Of a DNA stretch of 28,949 nt, positions 1 to 7,200 are shown one piece after another. Origin of the DNA: Sphingomonas sp. S-NIH.Pt15_0812. GTDB taxonomy: Bacteria; Pseudomonadota; Alphaproteobacteria; Sphingomonadales; Sphingomonadaceae. Below the pieces are notes generated by a model that was not told the DNA's origin, did no database searches, and saw only the letters and a list, made by a program, of their open reading frames with translations. The stretch covers positions 1 to 28,949 of the forward strand of contig NZ_QLJH01000039.1 of NCBI RefSeq assembly GCF_003951315.1, read 5' to 3'. Positions within the stretch are counted from its first letter, which is position 1. Each line of letters opens with the position of its first letter. The position numbers and the translations under genes were made by a program.

Positions 1-112
1 TTATGCGACAGGGCTGAACGAAGCGTCGATGCCTCGACTTGAAGTAGGTCAGCTCAACCGCCTTATCGAAGCACCACATCAGATATCCAAGAACCGGTTT
101 ACAATTTAACAT
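1..112 (-). CDS. Possible partial ORF running off the left edge
   Basis: An open frame begins with ATG at 112 and stays open to the window edge for about 37 codons. The readable product contains the run ELTYFKSRHRRFVQPCRI, which is rich in Arg and aromatic residues, but I recognise no family. The upstream sequence has no strong ribosome binding site. It could be the start of a real gene, a fragment of a mobile element, or chance. Function unknown. Confidence 0.25.
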   Translation of the reverse strand, partial: MLNCKPVLGYLMWCFDKAVELTYFKSRHRRFVQPCRI

Positions 113-231
113 AACATTTCTTATCGAACTAGCGTTAACTACTAAGACTAAGCCGGCTAAGATCGATTGGGTAATGGCGTAGAATTACGGTATGCCGATG
201 GCATTTCAGGCATAGGCGCTAGGAGTAGTGA

Positions 232-519
232 ATGGATCCGCGACTAGACGGCAAGTGGAATGGATCGTCTGACCCGCGCGTTGCATTGCCCTTGGACCTA
301 TGGACCCGCGCTGGCCTGAGAGCGAAGCGCCGCAAGGACGCGATCCCCTTTTCGCTGCCTGCGTCCCTCAGCATGATCGTCTGTCTTGCGTTGGCTACCG
401 GCATCGCGCTGTGGCTGGGTATCAACGAGGTCGCCTGGTGTTTCGGGATCGTAGCGCTCGTCTCTATCGTGACGACGCTCTGGCAGTGGTTCATCCAACC
501 GATCCACGACATCGACTGA
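232..519 (+). CDS. Small two-helix membrane protein, unknown function
   Basis: This encodes a 95-residue protein. The first 40 or so residues are hydrophilic and basic (RAKRRKDAIPF). Two hydrophobic helices follow, at roughly residues 43-63 and 67-86, and the tail is short and acidic. The start is supported by AGGAG at 221-225, six bases before the ATG. It lies tail to tail with the emfourin-like gene that ends at 546, so the two form separate convergent units. I do not recognise a family. Several other frames are open here on both strands, but only this one has a good ribosome binding site and a sensible membrane-protein profile. Confidence 0.6.
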   Translation: MDPRLDGKWNGSSDPRVALPLDLWTRAGLRAKRRKDAIPFSLPASLSMIVCLALATGIALWLGINEVAWCFGIVALVSIVTTLWQWFIQPIHDID

Positions 520-545
520 TCCAGTCGTGTGGATCGCCGGCTCGT

Positions 546-896
546 TCAGCGTTGGCCCGCGTGCTGTTTGCTCAGGCGGCGGACAACCGAGACAAGCTTG
601 GCCAGCGCAGGATCGCGGATCGGCTCGGCGACGCGAAGCTCGCGGCTACGGCCGGCGATCGTCAGGCCCACCGTATAGGTGCGCGCATCCGGCCTCGCAC
701 TGTCGTTCGCGGGCGTGCAGCTGAAGAAGTCCGCCTGATCGGCAAGGGTGGCGATCTCCTGACGCTCCGGGGTGGCGAGATCGTCAAACGAGACCGTCTG
801 CTCCTTCGCCAATCCGGGAAAATGGGCAAGCCCACCCTCGATCCGCACGCGGGCCTCGCCCGTCATCGTCTCGTCGCAGGTCTTGCCCGTTTGCAT
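546..896 (-). CDS. Emfourin-like inhibitor of the adjacent M4 protease
   Basis: This is a 116-residue protein that starts MQTGKTCDET. It carries the pattern I associate with emfourin, the protealysin inhibitor: an N-terminal strand region (EARVRIEGGLAHFPG), then 'VSFDDLATPERQEI', a helix ending 'ADFF', a central 'RTYTVGLTIAGR' strand pair, and a C-terminal helix (PALAKLVSVVRRLSKQ). Emfourins bind and block cytoplasmic protealysin-like M4 peptidases. Its ATG overlaps the protease stop codon (TGATG at 898-894), so the two genes are almost certainly co-translated. The frame remains open upstream to 1073, but that part is a shadow of the protease. There is no signal peptide, so it should act in the cytoplasm with its partner. 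Family assignment rests on pattern and on gene context. Confidence 0.8.
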   Translation of the reverse strand: MQTGKTCDETMTGEARVRIEGGLAHFPGLAKEQTVSFDDLATPERQEIATLADQADFFSCTPANDSARPDARTYTVGLTIAGRSRELRVAEPIRDPALAKLVSVVRRLSKQHAGQR

Positions 897-1975
897 CAGA
901 TCACTCCAACTGCGCTCCAGGCCTCGGTGACGGCGGTCGCCTCGGCACTGTCCGAGCCGTACAAACGCGCCGCGACGTCGATGGTGACGCGGGCGAAGCC
1001 GGCGAAGTCCGTGTTGGCCCTGGTATTGGGGTCCAGCAGCGCATTGTACCAGATTTGCCCGGCCTGGTCCCATGCCTTTCCGCCGATCGCGGTTGCGGCC
1101 AGATAGAAGGCTCGGTTGGGGATGCCGGAGTTGATATGGACGCCGCCATTGTCCTGATTGGTGCGGACGAAGTCGTCCATGTGGCCCGGCTGCGGATCCT
1201 TTCCGAGCACTGGATCGTCATAGGCGGTGCCCGGCGCCTTCATCGAGCGCAAGGCGACGCCGTTGACCTTGGCGGTCAGCAGTTCGGTGCCAATCAGCCA
1301 GTCGGCCTGGTCGGCAGTCTGCCCCAACAGGTGCTGCTTCACGAGGCTGCCGAAGACGTCGGAAATGCTCTCGTTCAGGGCCCCAGATTGGTTGAAATAG
1401 GCAAGGCCCGCCTCCTTCTCGGTGACGCCGTGGGTCAGCTCGTGACCGATCACGTCGAGCGAGATGGTGAAGCGGTTGAATAGCTCACCGTCGCCGTCCC
1501 CGAACACCATCTGGGTGCCGTCCCAGAAGGCGTTGTCATAGTCCTGGTCGTAGTGGACCGTGGCGTCGAGCGGCATGCCAGCATCGTCGATCGAGTTGCG
1601 CTGATACGCTTCCCAGAACAGCGCGAACGTCGCGCCGAGCCCATCATAGGCCTCATCGACCGCGACATCGCCGGTGGGCGCGTCGCCCTCGCGACGCACG
1701 ACGGTCGCCCCCGGTGCCTCGGGTTCGCCGCCCGCATCACGGATCGTCCGGAGCGGGCTTGGCGTCAGGATATTGCCCGCCGCGGCGCGACGCCGTGCGA
1801 TTGCGCCCGTGACCGGCCCGGCAGTGCTGGCGCGGACGATCCGCATCGTCGGATCGACCAGCAGGCTGCGGACCGCCATCGCCCGCAGCTCGGGCGAGCC
1901 ATTCTCGGCGATCTGCGACAGGATGTAGGGCGGCAGGATGCAGTGAAGCGAATGACGATGGGTGGAGGTGCACAT
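896..1975 (-). CDS. Protealysin-like M4 (thermolysin family) zinc metalloprotease
   Basis: This 359-residue protease has the full M4 active site: HELTH at residues 178-182 (two zinc histidines and the catalytic Glu), NESISD at 201-206 (third zinc ligand Glu), and GVHINSGIPN at 278-287 (transition-state His). The N-terminus has no signal peptide. Instead it has a short propeptide with 'HCILPPYIL', the PPY-type motif of protealysin precursors, which are cytoplasmic and self-processing. The start at 1975 is set by GGAG seven bases upstream. The frame stays open to 2227, but that extension lies over the ImuA-like gene. It overlaps the emfourin-like inhibitor by one base, the known protealysin-inhibitor operon arrangement. 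In other bacteria such proteases cleave host or own proteins after release; the substrate here is unknown. Confidence 0.95.
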   Translation of the reverse strand: MCTSTHRHSLHCILPPYILSQIAENGSPELRAMAVRSLLVDPTMRIVRASTAGPVTGAIARRRAAAGNILTPSPLRTIRDAGGEPEAPGATVVRREGDAPTGDVAVDEAYDGLGATFALFWEAYQRNSIDDAGMPLDATVHYDQDYDNAFWDGTQMVFGDGDGELFNRFTISLDVIGHELTHGVTEKEAGLAYFNQSGALNESISDVFGSLVKQHLLGQTADQADWLIGTELLTAKVNGVALRSMKAPGTAYDDPVLGKDPQPGHMDDFVRTNQDNGGVHINSGIPNRAFYLAATAIGGKAWDQAGQIWYNALLDPNTRANTDFAGFARVTIDVAARLYGSDSAEATAVTEAWSAVGVI

Positions 1976-2600
1976 GGTCGTATCTCCTCGAGGGGTCTGG
2001 GTCACCCGCGACCTCAAGCCGCTCAGACGGCGCGGTGCCGATCCTCCAGCGGGTCCAGGCCGCAGATGGTTCGGCAAGCGGATCCTCGTTGAGACCACGT
2101 CGACGGCGCAAAAGAAGGACGGGCATGTCAGCCTCGGCCGCGACCAGCTGCAGACGGCGGGTTGCCACCATGGAGACTTTGCTCGCCTCCGCGACGATTG
2201 CAGATGGTGTGCCGTCACGTACCGCATCCTCGATCACCGCCAGGAGGGCCGCGTCATCTCGGGGTTGGGCATGGATCACGGCTGCGGCCGGTAGGCCGAT
2301 CTGCTCCAGCCCCGGCGCGTACAGGTCGGCACGACAGCTCGCCCACAACACCGGTCCGCCTGCCGCAGCAGCTTCACGCGCGGCGATGCTGGCGAGGAAA
2401 AGGGTCGTTGCTGCGTCGTCGACCATCGTGGCGCTCTGCGCCGTCGCCTCGTGTAACGCGCCAGCGCGAAGGCCCCCTGCCCCGAGCCGCCCGTCGATCG
2501 CGTCGACGCCGAAAGGCATAATGCGGAAGTCGGTCCCGGGTGTGGCGATCGTCCGCAGATGCGCGCTGGTCGGCGCTGAGTGATCAAGGGCGGTGGGCAT
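1737..2600 (-). CDS. imuA: ImuA-like SOS mutagenesis protein with lost or replaced C-terminus
   Basis: The first 190 or so residues match ImuA, the RecA-like partner of ImuB and DnaE2 in damage-induced mutagenesis: 'GVDAIDGRLGAGGL', 'GGPVLWASCRADLYAPGLEQIGL', 'ATRRLQLVAAEADMPVLLL', then 'DPLAEPSAAWTRWRIG'. After that motif ImuA normally continues for some 50 residues with Trp-rich strands. Here the frame instead runs into the protease gene in another frame and ends at 1737. I read this as truncation by the arrival of the protease-inhibitor pair. The start at 2600 is chosen because the alternative ATG at 2627 lies inside the LexA box. No imuB or dnaE2 is in the window, so this is likely a non-functional remnant. 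Confidence 0.65.
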   Translation of the reverse strand: MPTALDHSAPTSAHLRTIATPGTDFRIMPFGVDAIDGRLGAGGLRAGALHEATAQSATMVDDAATTLFLASIAAREAAAAGGPVLWASCRADLYAPGLEQIGLPAAAVIHAQPRDDAALLAVIEDAVRDGTPSAIVAEASKVSMVATRRLQLVAAEADMPVLLLRRRRGLNEDPLAEPSAAWTRWRIGTAPSERLEVAGDPDPSRRYDHVHLHPSSFASLHPAALHPVADRREWLARAAGDGGPQPAGRSDDADRPRQHCRAGHGRNRTASRRGGQYPDAKPAPDDP

Positions 2601-2618
2601 AAGGGCTAGACTCTGCTC

Positions 2619-2633
2619 GTTCCCCATATGTTC
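2619..2633. promoter_or_regulatory. LexA (SOS) box, GTTC-N7-GTTC
   Basis: The plus strand reads GTTCCCCATATGTTC, an exact match to the alphaproteobacterial LexA operator GTTC-N7-GTTC. It lies 19-33 bases upstream of the chosen imuA start at 2600, as expected for an SOS-controlled imuA promoter. It could also affect the divergent gene at 2795. Confidence 0.75.
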
Positions 2634-2794
2634 CACTGAGAGGCTCAAGGCGTCAACCAAAATTCCCTTGCTCTCTCCACTTCCCCACAAATTTTTCCAG
2701 CAACTCAGGCTATTCGCTTTGCAGATTGGGAATCTCATCCCAAAAGCTCATCGGTAGGGGCCCTGTCTCTCCTACATCGACAAGGAGAACAAAC

Positions 2795-3190
2795 ATGGCT
2801 TTGCTGAAGACGATCACCCCCGCCCCGGTTCAGGCCTTCACAACGCGCAGTGACCTGACTAACGCCGCTTTAAGGACGTTCCAGGGTTTGACGGCCCTCG
2901 GTCTAAGCATCGAGATTGCCCACGCCGGTATGTCAGCGCCTTTGACCTTCGTTCTCGGAACTGGGGTGATTTTGGCGCAGACGATAGCGTGGGTTGGTTG
3001 GAAAAATGAGCATGTGCGCCATGTTCAGGCTGCTGCCCGAGCAACGACGACACGGGGGCGCTATGACTGCCCCAGTGTCACTCGCTTGGCCTGGTATACA
3101 CCCCGGGTCACAAAACCGAAACTTGTCACTTACACAATTTGTAAATTAGGCGTCACGTTTTCGCTGGCGCAAACTATTGCTACCACGTGA
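2795..3190 (+). CDS. Small membrane protein, unknown function
   Basis: A 131-residue product with ATG at 2795 preceded by AAGGAG eight bases upstream, a strong ribosome binding site. Residues 20-75 or so contain two hydrophobic stretches (LTNAALRTFQGLTALGLSIE and APLTFVLGTGVILAQTIAWV), separated by a short polar turn. The last 50 residues are polar and of unusual composition, so the original stop may have been lost or the 3' part frameshifted. It is divergent from imuA and the LexA box lies between them. I do not recognise a family. Confidence 0.45.
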   Translation: MALLKTITPAPVQAFTTRSDLTNAALRTFQGLTALGLSIEIAHAGMSAPLTFVLGTGVILAQTIAWVGWKNEHVRHVQAAARATTTRGRYDCPSVTRLAWYTPRVTKPKLVTYTICKLGVTFSLAQTIATT

Positions 3191-3400
3191 TTGCTTTCGC
3201 CAATTTGGTAAGCTGGATTGACGATGAACCGAATTACGTCTAAACTTAAGACTTTTGACGACGTATGTGCATATTTTAGTCGCTTGACCGCCCTAAACTG
3301 ACAGTCAACTTGTAGATGGTTATTATATTTATGAGATAGGCTCTACGTTTGACACCATCCTACATGCATTTTTCGACTATATAACATAGTTATACTTTTT

Positions 3401-3775
3401 CTATTGAATGGTTTCTAGGAAATAAGGAGCACGAGTAGTCCAGTTACCTAGCTGATTGCATTGACTAACGCCATTATTTGCAGGCTCGCCTTGATTAAAG
3501 TAAAATTGCGCGCGTCCTTTAGCCATTTTCAACGTAATAAGCGCACTATACCAGCCTGCGCACGCTTCTTTGGGAGTTCCTTGGGACGTTACACTTAGGG
3601 AGCACACATTTATTATGCCCGCATCCTTCATATCTATCTGAAGGCTTCCGTCTTTAGACAATCCCAATCTTACATTTAAGTTGATTTCACAAATTTGAGC
3701 TTGCGCTTGCGAAGTCACTGCACACACCAAAATAATGGCCATGCTAATACAAGTGCATTTTGCCTTGATATTCAT
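3401..3775 (-). CDS. Small secreted four-cysteine protein (group A)
   Basis: A 124-residue protein with a Sec signal peptide that ends near 'SQAQAQ'. The mature part has four cysteines in the contexts QICEI, NVCSL, EACAGWYS and SQCNQL, and it ends 'TRAPYFLETIQ'. It is clearly paralogous to the product of 20606-20986: both share I-I-N-[VI]-C-S, KEAC-x2-WYS, GVS-x-C-x2-LG-x-WT and R-x-PYF. The start follows a GGGG ribosome binding site. It is the last gene of the minus-strand block, about 110 bases beyond the RHS partner gene. Motif order (strand, Cys, amphipathic WYS helix, strand, Cys) recalls OB-fold B subunits of AB5 toxins, but that is inference. Function unknown. Confidence 0.8.
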   Translation of the reverse strand: MNIKAKCTCISMAIILVCAVTSQAQAQICEINLNVRLGLSKDGSLQIDMKDAGIINVCSLSVTSQGTPKEACAGWYSALITLKMAKGRAQFYFNQGEPANNGVSQCNQLGNWTTRAPYFLETIQ

Positions 3776-3885
3776 ATTCTATCCCCTTTTTTATACCGAC
3801 AATAGTATCTGATATATCTTTTTATAGCATATTGCTCACAAAGATTATATTTCCATTAGTCGATTTATAGACATTTGTATAAGTA

Positions 3886-4266
3886 TCAACCTCGAATTGT
3901 TATGATCGTCATAACGTCAGAGCTACGGCAGTATCCTTGAATTGGTGCTACACCTTGAGCAATATCATCCCCCTGCTGCGTAGAATAATAAGCCTTTGAC
4001 ACCACGTAGCCGATAGCGGTTACCTTGTGCCCGCGACGCGCTACCGCACGGTCAACGCTTTTCAAAGGGTACATCGTGGCATCTATGCACATGCTGCTAT
4101 CCTTGGCCTTCAACGCGGCTCGAGTACGATATAGAGTGACTGTAGTACCCGCCACATCAAGGTAACCAACTACAGCCGTCTTCATTTGAGGAGAAAGAGT
4201 ATTGGGTGTGGAAGTGGCCACCGCAATTGTCAGAATCGGCAAAAAAGCAGAGCTAATTAGCGGCAT
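3886..4266 (-). CDS. Putative periplasmic partner or immunity protein of the upstream RHS protein
   Basis: A 126-residue protein whose ATG overlaps the last ten bases of the RHS gene, so the two should be co-translated. The N-terminus (MPLISSAFLPILTIAVATST) looks like a signal peptide. The mature part has 'GYLDVAGTTVTLYRTRAALK', one Cys in 'SSMCID', a region 'DRAVARRGHKVTAIGYVV', and a Cys near the end ('GYCRSS'). It does not carry the motifs of the group A or group B small proteins, although the strand-helix-strand feel is similar. The position directly after a variable RHS tip suggests an immunity protein. With a signal peptide it would act in the periplasm, so the toxin would have to act or be intercepted there. 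The role is inference. Confidence 0.6.
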   Translation of the reverse strand: MPLISSAFLPILTIAVATSTPNTLSPQMKTAVVGYLDVAGTTVTLYRTRAALKAKDSSMCIDATMYPLKSVDRAVARRGHKVTAIGYVVSKAYYSTQQGDDIAQGVAPIQGYCRSSDVMTIITIRG

Positions 4267-7200
4267 GGGTTCACCTTTGCTGCGGTAGGATTGCGACGAG
4301 CATTGTAGGCGTTCAAGGCATTCCCGGCTAAGGCTCGATAAGCTTCACGGGGCATTGATTCAGCATCATATCCCTTAGGCGTAAGCCGGTCGACGACAAT
4401 CGAGCCAGGTATCAGGCCTGGCCGCACAACCGTGACACCAATCTTGCTGATGGTGTAGTTCGGAATTTGCCTCAGTGCGGGGGTGATGCCATCCCCTGGG
4501 CCGGGATAAGGGAAATGCGCGCGATTGCTCTCAATTGCGCTTCTGATTGGATTGCCCTCGTGCAGATGGGCGATGAAGGCGAGCTTCTTCGTAGGATCGG
4601 CTTTTACCGTAGGCCCAGTCTGAGTGATAGGCCTGCCACAGGTATCTGTAGTGTCGACTGACTTGGCTTGGCTATCCTGCGTGCTACCGTCGGCATAGCC
4701 ATAGTAAAGCGGCTCGACAGGATATTGGTTGAAGTTGAATGACCCCATACCTGAAAAACCGCGATTGCGAAATGCTGTTACTACGATATCATCAAAGGCA
4801 AAGCTTTGAAAATACGCAGAGTTTGTCAAGGTCTGCGCCGCGTAAATAGCGCTTGGCGGAAGCAGAAGGAATGGAATCATTCCACTCGGATCGCGATTGT
4901 TAATTGGGTCGTTTTCTCCATAGGCATACCAATTGAGCCCGGCCGCATAGCCTAGCGGATCGGGTTGCAGAAATCGGCCCAACGAAGGAGAGTAGATGCG
5001 AGCCTTGTAATAGGAAAATCCATATTCAGGCAGCCATACCTGTCCCGTATACTGAAATCGGCCTTCATTTGTGGCGTTCGGGATGCCAAATTCGTCGTAG
5101 CCGTTAGTCGCAGTAGCAACGCCGCTGGCATCGGTCCTTGCAGTTATTGAGCCTCGCTCGTCAGCGACGAGATAGGTTTTTGCTCCTGAAGCATCATACT
5201 CCACTAGCGGTTCGTCGTCACTAGGTCCGAAGACGTACCGACGTAGCAGAGCTCCAGATGTCCGGCTGACCTCCGCAGCAATCTGGCCTCCGTCATAAAC
5301 AAATCGGTTACCGTCGCTTCCGCCACCATCATACTGGATTAAACGACCGGCGCCGTCATATTGCAGGCCATAGTTTCCGCCCACATTACTCAGGAGGTTT
5401 TCTGCTGAATATGTGTAGATTGATGAGCCTGATCGGGAGAGATTGCCACGGCCGTCATAGTCGAAAGTCAGGCCTCCTGCCCCGGTATACTGATTAAGCG
5501 CGTTGACGGTGTAGTGCCTGTCAACATTCACATAAGCGTGAAATGCATCCTTGCCGTGCACTGTGCTTTGGCTCGTTATTTGACCTAAGGCATTGTAAAA
5601 AAACGTTTTATTCTGGTCATCAGCTGATCCAGCTAAATCAGTCGTCAGTTCAGCTAGGTTAGAGGCAGCATCATATCGATAGGTCGTGCGGACGCCATTA
5701 CCACGAAGGATGCTTGTTCGACGTCCAAAATCATCGTAGCCAAACGTTGCGACAGCCGCGCCGCCCTTTTCTTTGATCGAAAGCATGTTGCCGGCATCAT
5801 CGTAGGTATAGTCGACGTAGAAGCCATCGGCCCACGACATCTGAGTTCGATTTCCGGAATTATCGTACTGAAAAGCAACTGTGCCAAACGGTTGTGCAGC
5901 ACGCGTCATACGGCCGAGTGCATCCCATTCATAAGTAAGTGCCGTCGTTCCCGTTACCGACAGGGGGTGCCCTAGCAAGTCGTAATCGTAGCTGGTTTTT
6001 CCCTCCCCGTTTGGCAGGGTCTTGCTCATTATCCGGCCTAGGCGATCGTGCTCGAATGCTACGGATGTGCCGTCACGCAGCAGGCGCGTGACGACATTAT
6101 CATTTTGATCATATGATAATTTTTCGATTTGCCCATTGGCAAAGGTTGCACTCGCCAGCCGGTTAAATCCGTCATAGCTGTAGCTCGTAAGATTGCCTAA
6201 TGCGTCGCGCACATCAGCAATCTGGCCATCATCGGTGAAGCTTTTCACGACGCTATCGGCCTGCACGTCGGAGCCATAGCCAGCCGTAACCTTTGTCTGC
6301 CGGTCTGCCCGGTCATAACTGTACTTGGTGATCCGATCAGGTCCAGCGTCACCCTCAAGCTGCCGGGAGCAAGCTGATGTTGGTAGTGCGTTCCACTGAG
6401 CCGCGTTCATTCGAACAGCCACGCAATCCAGCCTGTTGACGGCATCATAGCTGTACTGGGTAACGCCAAGCACAGCGCCGCCACCAACCAGCCGGCTTGT
6501 TGTCTTGCGACCAAGCGCATCGTAATCGTTTTGGAATTGCTGCGCTGCGGTAAAGCTAGACCAGCTTGTGTCCGTGGAGCTGTTGACCGTGCCGATCAGC
6601 GTCTGAAGCACCTGACCATCATCGCCGTAGAGGTATCGTAATGCTCCGTTCTTGCGAGCTTCACCACCATCGGGATCGGGCCCGATCATGCCAGTAAGTT
6701 GCCTGCCGCGATCGAAAGTATAAACGATTCTATCTGCTGTTCCGGGCTGGGGGCCATCTTCTGACACCATATTGCCGACTTTGTCGTAGGAGTAGATAAC
6801 GACAGAAGCGATTGATCCATCACCTGATCGTATCGTCCGTCCGACCGGCCAAAGATTGTTCGGCGTTCCGACCTGTTGCGGACCATAGTCGATAGACTCA
6901 ATTGTCTCGTCGCTGGAGCCCGCACAGGTAGCGGCACCTACAAGCGTGAAGGGCCCTTGTCCTGGAGATCCGCTCAAGGCCGCCCCCGCCTGTGTTCGGC
7001 AACGCGAGATTTGAGAAAGAAGCGTGATCGGCTGCCCCGAGGCTGACACCGTACCAGACGCATTCATCAGATAAGCTTGCAGCGTTATGTAGGTATAACG
7101 GACCTGCGGCCTCACCCCGCCCGGAACCGCAGCCGGGGCGGTGACTGACTCTAGAAAACCATCCGCTGTGTAGGTGTAATCCGTTTCGTTCCCAGTTGCG

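Noticed and set aside
300..1106. 268-codon plus-strand ORF
   Set aside because: It overlaps the small membrane gene, the emfourin-like gene and part of the protease on the other strand, and shows no domain or ribosome binding site. It is a GC-rich shadow.
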